Numbered from the stretch's first letter, positions 1 to 6,608 are shown. The stretch: DNA of 7,865 nt from an uncultured Collinsella sp. (GCA_900551195.1 URVD01000078.1:1-7865); one strand, 5' to 3'. The notes: a model not told the origin generated them from the sequence alone. Numbers and translations are program-made.

Positions 1-851
1 AGAACCTCGTTTTTGAATCCTGGCTGACTCCGGATGCTCAAGGAAATAAAGGGTACGCTTTCCTCGATGGCTTTGCCGTCGGTACGCACTACAAAGCAGC
101 CCAGGCGTTTCATGAGCGCGCGGGCTTCCGCAAGCTCACTACGCACGCTCTCGGGCTCGGCATAGGAGCCTGCGACGGCGCGGGCGTAGTCGTCGCCCAA
201 GCGGCTATCGCGAATCTCGGAAATCACATCGACGGTCGAAATCAAGCCGAACAGGCGCATCGGGTCAACCTCGTAAATCGACTTGGGCGGCTCCATGCCA
301 TGCGCCAGTGGGACATTGGCGACCTTGTAGCCCTGATAGGCTAAATACATCGACAGCGGCGTCTTGGATGTACGCGACACACCCAGCAGCACGATATCGG
401 CACCCGACAGATCGTCGCAACCACGACCGTCATCGTGCTCAACGAAATACTCCATGGCCTCGATACGATGGAAATAGCGGTCATCGGTCTTGTGAATCAC
501 GCCCGCAACGCACTTGGGCGGCACACCGATGAGCGACGACAGCACGGCAAGCGTCGGGCCGATCAGGTCGACCGAACGGATATGCAGCATACCCAGGTAA
601 TCGAGCACGCGGGCGCGAAGCGCCGGATCGACAATGGTATGGAACACGGCGACATCGCGATGGTCGGCATCGACGCGCGGCCCCACAAATGACTTGACCT
701 GCTCCACCGAGGTCACCTTGGGCAGGCGCAAGAGACGAAAAGCCCCTTCATCAAATTGCCCGGACGCCGCAAGCACCACCTCACAAGCGGTATCGCCGAG
801 CGAATCGGAGATAACGATAACGGTGGGACGAGCGGTGACCGGGCAATCCAT
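1..851 (-). CDS. PPDK / PEP synthase regulatory protein (bifunctional kinase-phosphorylase, DUF299 family), 3' end cut by window
   Basis: In this family (maize PDRP1, E. coli PpsR, B. subtilis YqfL) the protein inactivates pyruvate phosphate dikinase or PEP synthase by ADP-dependent phosphorylation of a Thr and reactivates it by Pi-dependent removal of that phosphate. It acts in the cytoplasm at the pyruvate/PEP node. The reading frame is open from ATG 851 to the left edge, 283 codons plus two bases. The start reads MDCPVTARPTVIVISDSLGD, typical of the family. The P-loop-like GVSRTSKTPLSMYLA lies at about residues 157-171. Families are usually about 270-280 aa, so only a few residues should be missing. 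The start is supported by AAGGAG about 8 nt upstream. It follows glyS by 34 nt and is probably cotranscribed. Whether the target is PPDK or PEP synthase cannot be read from this protein alone; PPDK is inferred from the context. Confidence 0.93.
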   Translation of the reverse strand, partial: MDCPVTARPTVIVISDSLGDTACEVVLAASGQFDEGAFRLLRLPKVTSVEQVKSFVGPRVDADHRDVAVFHTIVDPALRARVLDYLGMLHIRSVDLIGPTLAVLSSLIGVPPKCVAGVIHKTDDRYFHRIEAMEYFVEHDDGRGCDDLSGADIVLLGVSRTSKTPLSMYLAYQGYKVANVPLAHGMEPPKSIYEVDPMRLFGLISTVDVISEIRDSRLGDDYARAVAGSYAEPESVRSELAEARALMKRLGCFVVRTDGKAIEESVPFISLSIRSQPGFKNEV

Positions 852-864
852 GCGGGGCTCCTTT

Positions 865-878
865 TGCGCTTATGCGCA
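865..878 (-). promoter_or_regulatory. Intercistronic hairpin between glyS and the PPDK regulator gene
   Basis: On the minus strand TGCGC-ATAA-GCGCA forms a 5-bp stem with a 4-nt loop, followed directly by AAAAGGAG, the ribosome binding site of the next gene. There is no U-run, so it is not a classic terminator. It may tune translation or mRNA decay. Confidence 0.3.
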
Positions 879-885
879 GGCTGGC

Positions 886-2982
886 TTACTTTTTGCGGGC
901 AAGCTCACCGATGTTGGCGATGCCGGAGAAAACGGCCTCGAAGCGGTTGAGCAGCTTAAGGCGATTATCGCGAAGCTGCTCGTCCTTGTCCATGACCATG
1001 ACCTCGTCGAAGAAGCGGTCGATGGGGGCACGCAGGGCGGCGAGGGCAGCAAATGCGGCCGGGTAGTCCTCGGCAGCAAGGGCGGCATCGACAGCGGTCT
1101 GAGCAGCCTCGGAGGCGTCGGCGAGCGCAAGCTCGACCTCGCCCATCAGGCTGCGGTCATACTCCGCACCCAGCTCGGGCTTGGAGATATGCGCGGCGCG
1201 GGCATAGGCGGTCGCCAGGTTGTCGAACGTCTCAGCGTCGTTCTTGCGGGCCTCGTCGAGGGCGGCGCAGCGGGCGAAGAAGACGGACGGGGCGATGATG
1301 TGCACCGCGGAGACGGCGGCGACGGTATCGGCCGGAATCTTTTCGTCGCGGGCCATGCTCACCAGGCGGCCATGGAAGAAGTCACGAACCTGCTGGGCGA
1401 CCTCGGCGGCGTCGAACTCAATGCCCTGCTCACTGTAGAGTTCGAGGGCAAAGTCGATGAGCGACGTGGGGTCGATCGGCAGACGGTCGCGCAGGATGTT
1501 GATAATGCCGATAGCGGCACGACGCAGCGCGTAGGGGTCGGAGGAGCCGGTCGGGGGCTCGCCGATGGCAAAGATACCGGCGATGGTATCGAGCTTGTCG
1601 GCGCAGGCCACGATGCAGCCAGCGGTGCCCTCGGGCAGCTCGTCACCGGCAAAGCGAGGACGATAGTGATCGCGAATAGCATGGGCGACCTCGTCGTTCT
1701 CCCCCATCGCGGTCGCGTAATAACCGCCCATCACGCCCTGCTGGCTCGTGAACTCGACGACGGCGTTGGACACCAGGTCTGCCTTGCACAGGTGTGCGGC
1801 GCGAGCAGCGTCGGCGGCAAGATGGGCGCCCAGGTGAGCCTCGCGGGCGATAGCGAGCGCGAGCTGCTCGATGCGCTCGGACTTGGCGAGCACGCTACCG
1901 AGCTTCTCCTGGAAGGCAACCTTGGACAGACGCTCACGGAACTCGTCGAGGGAGATCTTCAGGTCCTCCTCGTAGAAGAACTTAGCGTCGTCCAGACGGG
2001 CGCGCACGACGCGCTCGTTACCGTCGATCACTCGCTCGGCGTTCTCGGGCTTGCTGTTGGAAACGACCACGAACTCACGCGTCAGCTTGCCCTCGCCGTC
2101 ATAGATCGGGAAGTAGCGCTGGTTGGTGAGCATGGACTCGCAGATAATCTCGTGCGGGACCTTGAGGAACTCCTCGTCGAAAGTACCGACGAGCACCGTC
2201 GGCCACTCGCAGAGGTTAATGACCTCCTCAAAGACCTTCTTGGGCGTATCGACATGGCAGCCGGGGCGAGCGGCCTCGACCTCGGAGATACCGGCAAGGA
2301 TGGCCTCGCGACGGCGCTCGGCAGAAAGCACGCCGGCATCCTCGAGCACCTGCTCGTAAACAGCGGGGCTGGCGACCACATGGTCACCGGGGCCAAGCAC
2401 GCGATGGCCACGCGTGGTGTTGCCACTCGTCACGTCGGCAAACGACACGGGCACAACGTCCTCGCCCAGAAGGCAGCAGATCCAACGGACCGGGCGCACG
2501 AAGGTGGCGTGCTCGTGACCCCAGCGCTGAGAGCGGTAGTTGGGCCACTGCAGGCCGGCGATGGTCTTCTCGCACAGAGCGGTCAGAATCGGCGTAGCCG
2601 GTGCGGAAGGAATATTCTTCTCGGCAAAGACGTACTCGCGGCCGTCGGTGTCCTCGCGACAGACCAGATCCTCGGCAGCCACACCACACTTGCGGGCAAA
2701 GCCCTGGGCGGCCTTAGTGGCGTTACCGTCAGCGTCGAAGGCGATGTTTGCCGCGGGGCCACGCTTGACCTCGTGAACCTCATCGGTCGCGGTGGCAACG
2801 TCGGCAACGAGCGCAGCCAGGCGACGCGGGCTCGAGATCACGCGGACCTCGCCGTGGGCCAGACCGGCCTCGTCGAGACCCTTGGCGATCATGGTACCAA
2901 GCTGCTTGACGGCATTGTTCAGCGGTGCAGAGGGCATTTCCTCCGTACCGATCTCAAACAGGAAATCCTTAGCGTCTGCCAT
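886..2982 (-). CDS. glyS: Glycyl-tRNA synthetase beta subunit
   Basis: This is the beta subunit of the alpha2-beta2 glycyl-tRNA synthetase, which binds tRNA-Gly and works with GlyQ to charge it with glycine. At 698 aa it matches the usual length of about 690. The N-terminus FLFEIGTEEMPSAP is the family signature. The HD-like core is visible at about 398-422 (CKADLVSNAVVEFTSQQG, then VMGGYYA), followed by DHYRPRFAGDELP at 438-450 and GSSDPYALRRAAIGI at 479-493. The C-terminal DALR-type anticodon-binding region ends with PIDRFFDEVMVMDKDEQLR at about 653-671. The ATG lies 3 nt after the glyQ stop, and a GAGGTGG sequence inside the last glyQ codons is 8 nt upstream, so translation is probably coupled. 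The gene uses no TTA, CTA or TCA codon, which leaves the opposite strand open. Confidence 0.98.
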   Translation of the reverse strand: MADAKDFLFEIGTEEMPSAPLNNAVKQLGTMIAKGLDEAGLAHGEVRVISSPRRLAALVADVATATDEVHEVKRGPAANIAFDADGNATKAAQGFARKCGVAAEDLVCREDTDGREYVFAEKNIPSAPATPILTALCEKTIAGLQWPNYRSQRWGHEHATFVRPVRWICCLLGEDVVPVSFADVTSGNTTRGHRVLGPGDHVVASPAVYEQVLEDAGVLSAERRREAILAGISEVEAARPGCHVDTPKKVFEEVINLCEWPTVLVGTFDEEFLKVPHEIICESMLTNQRYFPIYDGEGKLTREFVVVSNSKPENAERVIDGNERVVRARLDDAKFFYEEDLKISLDEFRERLSKVAFQEKLGSVLAKSERIEQLALAIAREAHLGAHLAADAARAAHLCKADLVSNAVVEFTSQQGVMGGYYATAMGENDEVAHAIRDHYRPRFAGDELPEGTAGCIVACADKLDTIAGIFAIGEPPTGSSDPYALRRAAIGIINILRDRLPIDPTSLIDFALELYSEQGIEFDAAEVAQQVRDFFHGRLVSMARDEKIPADTVAAVSAVHIIAPSVFFARCAALDEARKNDAETFDNLATAYARAAHISKPELGAEYDRSLMGEVELALADASEAAQTAVDAALAAEDYPAAFAALAALRAPIDRFFDEVMVMDKDEQLRDNRLKLLNRFEAVFSGIANIGELARKK

Positions 2983-2985
2983 GGC

Positions 2986-3897
2986 TTACGCCACCTCGCC
3001 TTCCTGGTCGGCATTCTCGTTCACTCCGGCGACCTCGGCCATGTAGGCCTCGCAGCACGCCTTGGCGACGGCGCGGACGCGCAGGATGTAGTTGGCACGC
3101 TCGACCGCGGACAGGGCGCCGCGGGCATCGAGCAGATTGAAAGCGTGGCTGCACTTCATGACGCAGTCGTATGCGGGCAGCGGCAGCTTGCGCTCCAGGC
3201 AGGAATGGCACTCGGCCTCGTAGTCGTCAAACTTCTGACGCATCATCTCGACGTTGGCAACCTCAAAGTTATAGGCACTGAACTCGCGCTCGTTCTCGAG
3301 GAACACGTCGCCGTAAGTCATGGGCGTACCGTCGGGCAGGTAGCTCCACACTAGGTCGTAAACGGAGTTGACGCCCTGGGCGTACATGGCGATACGCTCC
3401 AGGCCATAGGTGATCTCGACGGGCACGGGGTCGACCTCGATACCGCCCACCTGCTGGAAGTATGTAAACTGCGTGACCTCCATACCGTTAAGCCAGACCT
3501 CCCAGCCAAGGCCCCAGGCGCCCAAGGTCGGGCTCTCCCAGTCGTCCTCGACAAAGCGGACGTCATGGTCGTTGGGGTCCAGGCCAATGGCGGCCAGCGA
3601 ACCCAGGTAGAGCTCCTGGGCGTTGACCGGCGACGGCTTGATGAGCACCTGGAACTGATAGTAGTGCTGCATGCGGTTAGGGTTCTCGCCGTAGCGGCCG
3701 TCGGCGGGACGGCGGCAAGGCTGAGCATAGCAGGTGCGCCACTCGGCGGGACCGAGCGAGCGCAGTGTGGTCGCGGTGTGGAAGGTACCGGCACCGACCT
3801 CGGAGTCATAGGGCTGCATAATAACGCAGCCCTGCTCGCCCCAGTACTGCTGGAGGCGCAGGATGATGTCTTGGAAGGAAAGCGATGAAGCGTTCAT
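2986..3897 (-). CDS. glyQ: Glycyl-tRNA synthetase alpha subunit
   Basis: This is the catalytic class II subunit that forms glycyl-adenylate and pairs with GlyS. At 303 aa it has the normal length. Signature blocks are [11 protein letters not shown] (33-43), [20 protein letters not shown] (62-81), the conserved segment around [20 protein letters not shown] (120-139), and the motif-3 like [16 protein letters not shown] (161-176). The C-terminus [10 protein letters not shown] and the following residues are also typical. The ATG at 3897 fits the family start ([12 protein letters not shown]). Its Shine-Dalgarno is not ideal: AGGGG sits about 11 nt away and AGAGG is almost adjacent to the ATG. It follows lepB by 59 nt, the largest gap in the minus-strand run. 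Many actinobacteria instead have a one-chain GlyRS, so the two-subunit form is a useful lineage hint. Confidence 0.98.
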   Translation of the reverse strand: MNASSLSFQDIILRLQQYWGEQGCVIMQPYDSEVGAGTFHTATTLRSLGPAEWRTCYAQPCRRPADGRYGENPNRMQHYYQFQVLIKPSPVNAQELYLGSLAAIGLDPNDHDVRFVEDDWESPTLGAWGLGWEVWLNGMEVTQFTYFQQVGGIEVDPVPVEITYGLERIAMYAQGVNSVYDLVWSYLPDGTPMTYGDVFLENEREFSAYNFEVANVEMMRQKFDDYEAECHSCLERKLPLPAYDCVMKCSHAFNLLDARGALSAVERANYILRVRAVAKACCEAYMAEVAGVNENADQEGEVA

Positions 3898-3956
3898 GCC
3901 TCTAATATCCCCTCGTCGAAACGATTACACGGTTAGGTACTGTACTATAGCGGTTT
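3898..3956 (-). promoter_or_regulatory. lepB-glyQ spacer with -10-like boxes and a small dyad
   Basis: This 59-nt spacer is the longest in the minus-strand run and is less GC-rich than the genes. It holds two -10-like hexamers, TATAGT (3944-3949) and TGTAAT (3924-3929), neither with a recognisable -35 at 16-18 bp. A GTAC-T-GTAC dyad (3937-3945) overlaps the first. A secondary promoter for glyQ-glyS is possible but unproven. No T-box leader fits in this length. Confidence 0.25.
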
Positions 3957-4565
3957 TTAGTCGATAGCGCCCAGACGGTTAAGCGGCCAGTAACGCACGA
4001 GCGCCACGGCGATCAAATCAGAGCGATCAACGGGACCAAAGTAGCGTGAGTCGGCTGAGTTCTCGCGGTTGTCGCCCATCACCCACACGCAGCCGTCGGG
4101 GACGGTGTAGGGATAGCTCACCTGGGCGGCGGGCGCCTGGACCGAAAGCGGCCAGCTCATGCCGGTCGTATAGTCCTCATCGAGCGCCTGGCCGTCGACG
4201 ACGACCTTGCCGTCCTGAAGGTCGACCGTCTGACCGGCCGTGGCGATGACGCGCTTTACCAGCACGTCATGCTCGGACGTGGCATCGGGATTATGGAACA
4301 CCACGATATCACCCTGTTTGACGGGCTGACCGAGCTCGAGGCTCACCTTTTGTGCCAGGATCTGGTCGCCAATCTCGATCGTGTCCTCCATGGAGCCGGT
4401 GGGTACCACAAAGGGCTCGACCACAAAGGTGCGGATCAAGAAGGTGGCGGCGAGCGCGATAAGAATGACTAAAATCCACTCCAGAGCACCACGTAAAGTG
4501 AAAACGGACCTTTCGCCAAAATCATGTTCGAGGTGAACCCGTTGACGCCCTTTATCATCCACCAT
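3957..4565 (-). CDS. lepB: Signal peptidase I
   Basis: Type I signal peptidase, a membrane serine protease with a Ser/Lys dyad that removes signal peptides from exported proteins on the outer face of the cytoplasmic membrane. Numbering from ATG 4565 (202 aa): one N-terminal transmembrane helix at about 27-44 (ALEWILVILIALAATFLI); catalytic Ser58 in VVPTGSMEDTI; general base Lys104 in DVLVKRVIATAGQ; and the box E sequence GDNRENSADSRYFG at about 164-177. A longer reading from GTG 4574 adds three residues, but the GGAAGGGG Shine-Dalgarno (4574-4581) would then overlap the start codon. It is 8 nt from ATG 4565, so ATG is preferred. The ATG follows the trmD TAG by one base, which implies coupling. 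In many bacteria rplS sits between trmD and lepB; here it does not. Confidence 0.96.
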   Translation of the reverse strand: MVDDKGRQRVHLEHDFGERSVFTLRGALEWILVILIALAATFLIRTFVVEPFVVPTGSMEDTIEIGDQILAQKVSLELGQPVKQGDIVVFHNPDATSEHDVLVKRVIATAGQTVDLQDGKVVVDGQALDEDYTTGMSWPLSVQAPAAQVSYPYTVPDGCVWVMGDNRENSADSRYFGPVDRSDLIAVALVRYWPLNRLGAID

Positions 4566-4566
4566 T

Positions 4567-5313
4567 CTATTCACCCCTTCCGGAAAGCAAATCTTGCGCG
4601 TATGCGCGCTCCTGGGGCGTAAGCCGCGCCGTCTCGATCAGGTCGGGACGCCAGCGGCAGGTGCGCTCGATGGCATTCTTACGGCGCCAGGCGTCAACCT
4701 TGGCATGGTCGCCGCTCACGAGCACCGGCGGCACGCCCTCGCCGTTGAATTCAGCAGGGCGAGTGTACTGCGCATACTCGAGCAGGCCTCCGTCCTCGGC
4801 GGTCGAGAACGACTCGTCGACGTTGCTCATCTCGTCACCAAGGGCGCCGGGGATCAGGCGTACGACGGCATCGGCAACGACCATAGCGGGAAGCTCGCCG
4901 CCCGTGAGCACGTAATCGCCGATCGACAGGCGCTCGTCGGCATACGCATAGGCACGCTCGTCGACACCTTCGTAACGGCTGCACACAAACAGCAGGCGCT
5001 CGCTTTTGAGCAGGCGCTCGGCCACATGCTGCATAAAAGGCTCGCCGCACGGGGTGAAGAACACCACCGTCGGCTTGGGGCCCTCCGCGCTAATGGCCTC
5101 GATGGCCTCGGCGATAGGCTCGACCTTCATGAGCATGCCCTGCCCGCCGCCGTACGGCTCGTCATCGACGGTACGATGGCGGTCGTGCGTCCAGTCGCGC
5201 AGGTTATACGCCTTAAAATCAAAAAGGCCGGCCTTGCGGGCGCGGCCCAAAATCGATGTGGACATGACGGGCTCAAACATCTCGGGAAAGACCGAAAGGG
5301 TCTCAATCAGCAT
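4567..5313 (-). CDS. trmD: tRNA (guanine37-N1)-methyltransferase
   Basis: This SPOUT-class, AdoMet-dependent enzyme methylates G37 next to the anticodon and so prevents +1 frameshifting; it acts as a homodimer. Length is 248 aa, within the family range. Visible blocks are LSVFPEMFEPVMSTSILGRA (6-25), EPYGGGQGMLMK (52-63), the trefoil-knot cofactor-binding segments CSRYEGVDER (111-120) and SIGDYVLTGGELPAM, and then LLEYAQYTRP and PPVLVSGDHA. The usual CGRYEG reads CSRYEG here (Ser112, codon AGC), in a loop that contacts AdoMet in studied TrmDs. A few extra residues lie between DESF and LLEY. The ATG at 5313 has a strong GGGAGGA about 5 nt upstream and lies 10 nt after the rimM stop. The TAG stop is followed after one base by the lepB ATG. 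Confidence 0.98.
   Translation of the reverse strand: MLIETLSVFPEMFEPVMSTSILGRARKAGLFDFKAYNLRDWTHDRHRTVDDEPYGGGQGMLMKVEPIAEAIEAISAEGPKPTVVFFTPCGEPFMQHVAERLLKSERLLFVCSRYEGVDERAYAYADERLSIGDYVLTGGELPAMVVADAVVRLIPGALGDEMSNVDESFSTAEDGGLLEYAQYTRPAEFNGEGVPPVLVSGDHAKVDAWRRKNAIERTCRWRPDLIETARLTPQERAYAQDLLSGRGE
4574..4581 (-). promoter_or_regulatory. Ribosome binding site of lepB inside trmD
   Basis: GGAAGGGG near the end of trmD lies 8 nt before ATG 4565. It overlaps the alternative GTG at 4572-4574, which argues for the ATG as the lepB start. Confidence 0.6.
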
Positions 5314-5323
5314 GTAGTCCTCC

Positions 5324-5845
5324 CTACTTGTCCATATCGATCAGGCCGTCCATAACGTGGACGGAAATTGTTCCTGTGTCGGGAAGATCGAGCACAACCT
5401 GCTCGATCACGGGAATCAGTACCTCGCCGTACCGATCACCCTCGACAACCCAAACATCGTTAGCGGGCGTCGACATGATCTCGACGATCGTACCGAGTGA
5501 ACCGAAGCGCTCGTCGACCACCTCGCGACCCATCAGGTCGGAATAGGCGGCGTCGAGTGAATCGAGCTCAAAATCGTCACGATTTGCCAACACATAGCAT
5601 CCCGTGATGCCCTCGGCGGCCGTCAAGTCGTCAATGCCCTCAAACGAGACCAGATCGCCATCGCCCGTATCGGTGACGGACACGACCGTGCAAAAGCGGT
5701 CGCGCTTGAGCGCCGGCGGCGTCAGGGCGACGCGCATACCCGGCTCTAATACAGAAGGAAGCCCCCGCAGCGGCTGCGCGAGGACCTCCCCCTTCCTTCC
5801 GTGCGGCTTGACCACACGGGCAATGTTTTTGTACTGGGACCTCAA
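5324..5845 (-). CDS. rimM: 16S rRNA processing / 30S maturation factor RimM
   Basis: RimM binds S19 and helps mature the head of the 30S subunit. At 173 aa it has the usual length. The N-terminal barrel domain begins NIARVVKPHGRKGEVLAQPL (about 7-26), matching the family pattern (V/I)xKxHGxxGEV. The C-terminal PRC-barrel spans roughly 95-173, with LMGREVVDE, a glycine-rich G-x-V-x-E-I-type strand and GEVLIPVIEQVVLDLPDTG, ending GLIDMDK. The predicted start is TTG at 5845, 4 nt after the khpA stop. No better in-frame start leaves the conserved IARVVKPHG intact, although GTG codon 11 exists. The Shine-Dalgarno is weak (AGGA only 2-3 nt away), and the TTG sits in the loop of a small hairpin, so translation probably depends on ribosomes finishing khpA. 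Confidence 0.96.
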   Translation of the reverse strand: MRSQYKNIARVVKPHGRKGEVLAQPLRGLPSVLEPGMRVALTPPALKRDRFCTVVSVTDTGDGDLVSFEGIDDLTAAEGITGCYVLANRDDFELDSLDAAYSDLMGREVVDERFGSLGTIVEIMSTPANDVWVVEGDRYGEVLIPVIEQVVLDLPDTGTISVHVMDGLIDMDK

Positions 5846-5850
5846 GGTCC
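5837..5850 (-). promoter_or_regulatory. Hairpin across the khpA stop / rimM start
   Basis: The minus-strand RNA reads GGACC-UUGA-GGUCC, a perfect 5-bp GC-rich stem with a 4-nt loop. The first G is the last base of the khpA TAG stop, and the UUG start of rimM occupies the loop. A ribosome terminating on khpA would open the stem, so a role in translational coupling is inferred. Confidence 0.4.
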
Positions 5851-6134
5851 TAGCCCAGAACCTCTACCTCGACAGCAGTGTCGAGGCGAGCGGCCAGTGC
5901 ACGGGCGAGCGTGCGAATGGCCTTGATGGTACGGCCACGACGGCCGATGACCTTAGCGACGTCATCCTCGGCGACCGAAACCTCAATCGTGGAGGCGTCG
6001 TCACCATCGATGACCTCAAGGCTCACGGAATCCGGGTCGTCGACGATCTGAACAACGAGATATTCGACGAGATCGGCGATGCGATCTGAGAGCATTGCCT
6101 CACCCTCGAGCTGTGCAGCGTCAACCTCAGGCAC
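5850..6134 (-). CDS. khpA: KH-domain RNA-binding protein KhpA
   Basis: A small single-KH protein of the KhpA/YlqC family, which binds RNA and in some bacteria works with KhpB in cell-envelope and RNA regulation. Length is 94 aa. The KH fold is seen from about residue 15 (LSDRIADLVEYLVVQIVDDP), and the RNA-binding GxxG loop is GRRG at 64-67 within VAKVIGRRGRTIKAIRTLAR. The start is GTG 6134, chosen because GAGGAG lies exactly 6 nt upstream. This gives about 13 residues (MPEVDAAQLEGEA) before the Met14 that would match the shorter 75-80 aa homologues. It follows the rpsP stop by 3 nt, and its Shine-Dalgarno is formed by the last two Glu codons of rpsP. The position between rpsP and rimM is the conserved place for this gene. 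Confidence 0.96.
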   Translation of the reverse strand: MPEVDAAQLEGEAMLSDRIADLVEYLVVQIVDDPDSVSLEVIDGDDASTIEVSVAEDDVAKVIGRRGRTIKAIRTLARALAARLDTAVEVEVLG

Positions 6135-6137
6135 GAT

Positions 6138-6479
6138 TTACTCCTCGGCGCCCTCAGCGGCCTCAGCGGCAGCCTTAGCGGCCTCGGCCTCTTTGGCGAG
6201 CTGCTTCTTGGACTTCTTGACGACGGTCTCGGTCTTCTCGCCCTCGTTGGCGGCCTTGACCAGAGCGGCGACGGCGTCGGTGAGCTGAGCGCCCTTGGAC
6301 TGCCAGTCGGCGATCTTCTCGAGGTCGAGGTTGATGGTCTTGGGGGCGGTCATCGGGTTGTAGCGGCCAACCTCCTCGATGATACGACCGTCACGCGGGG
6401 CGCGGGAATCGGCGACGACGACACGGTAGTACGGACGCTTCTTAGCGCCGTGACGAGCAAGGCGAATCTTGACTGCCAA
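6138..6479 (-). CDS. rpsP: 30S ribosomal protein S16
   Basis: bS16 is a primary assembly protein of the 30S body. The conserved core runs from [19 protein letters not shown] through [15 protein letters not shown], and the [15 protein letters not shown] helix follows at about 52-66. Predicted length is 113 aa, longer than the 82-90 aa of E. coli or B. subtilis S16. The extra part is a C-terminal Lys/Ala/Glu-rich tail (about 88-113, [20 protein letters not shown], then acidic), as seen in other actinobacteria. The start is TTG 6479, because the conserved [10 protein letters not shown] follows directly and GGAGGAG lies 6 nt upstream. Upstream in-frame codons to 6515 would add family-unlike residues across the Shine-Dalgarno. 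It is the first gene of the minus-strand run and follows a promoter and a leader of about 120 nt. Confidence 0.97.
   Translation of the reverse strand: MAVKIRLARHGAKKRPYYRVVVADSRAPRDGRIIEEVGRYNPMTAPKTINLDLEKIADWQSKGAQLTDAVAALVKAANEGEKTETVVKKSKKQLAKEAEAAKAAAEAAEGAEE
6141..6146 (-). promoter_or_regulatory. Ribosome binding site of khpA inside rpsP
   Basis: GAGGAG, formed by the last two Glu codons of rpsP, lies 6 nt before GTG 6134. It fixes the GTG as the khpA start and couples it to the end of rpsP translation. Confidence 0.8.
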
Positions 6480-6602
6480 AGGAAACTCCTCCAACCAAGC
6501 AGCTTTAGGCTGCAACTACAAACAAACAGTTGAACATAATACGCCATCGACGCGGGCAGGTGAAGTCCGTGAGACCAACTTCTTCGGTGTAGTCGAGGGC
6601 AA
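6480..6602 (-). promoter_or_regulatory. 5' leader of rpsP with possible RNA structure
   Basis: About 120 nt lie between the predicted transcription start and the TTG start of rpsP. Three short stems can be drawn: TCGAC/GTCGA (6592-6596 with 6547-6551) enclosing GAAGT/ACTTC (6578-6582 with 6562-6566), and nearer the gene GCAGC/GCTGC (6509-6513 with 6499-6503, loop of 5), which ends 6 nt before the Shine-Dalgarno. It matches no riboswitch or ribosomal leader that I recognise. The stems are only 5 bp each, so the fold is tentative. Confidence 0.3.
6486..6492 (-). promoter_or_regulatory. Ribosome binding site of rpsP
   Basis: GGAGGAG on the minus strand, 6 nt before TTG 6479. This near-perfect Shine-Dalgarno decides the unusual TTG start over upstream in-frame codons. 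Confidence 0.85.
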
Positions 6603-6608
6603 ATCCAT

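Noticed and set aside
865..878. Rho-independent terminator after glyS
   Set aside because: The 5-bp stem is short, and on the minus strand it is followed by AAAAGGAG, a ribosome binding site, not a U-run.
634..3354. A 906-codon open frame on the plus strand, antisense to glyS and part of glyQ
   Set aside because: It runs in exact codon register with glyS and glyQ, which share a frame. Its openness only reflects the absence of TTA, CTA and TCA codons in the sense genes; it ends at a CTA Leu codon of glyQ. The product is low-complexity Gly/Val/Leu/Ala-rich and matches nothing, while the sense strand encodes clear enzymes.
3898..3956. T-box riboswitch upstream of glyQ-glyS
   Set aside because: glyQS operons of Firmicutes often carry a T-box, but this spacer is only 59 nt, with no terminator stem. 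It is too short for a T-box leader.
4594..5355. A 253-codon open frame antisense to trmD
   Set aside because: It has the same cause: codon-register complement of a GC-rich gene with few TTA/CTA/TCA codons. It has no ribosome binding site or recognisable domain.
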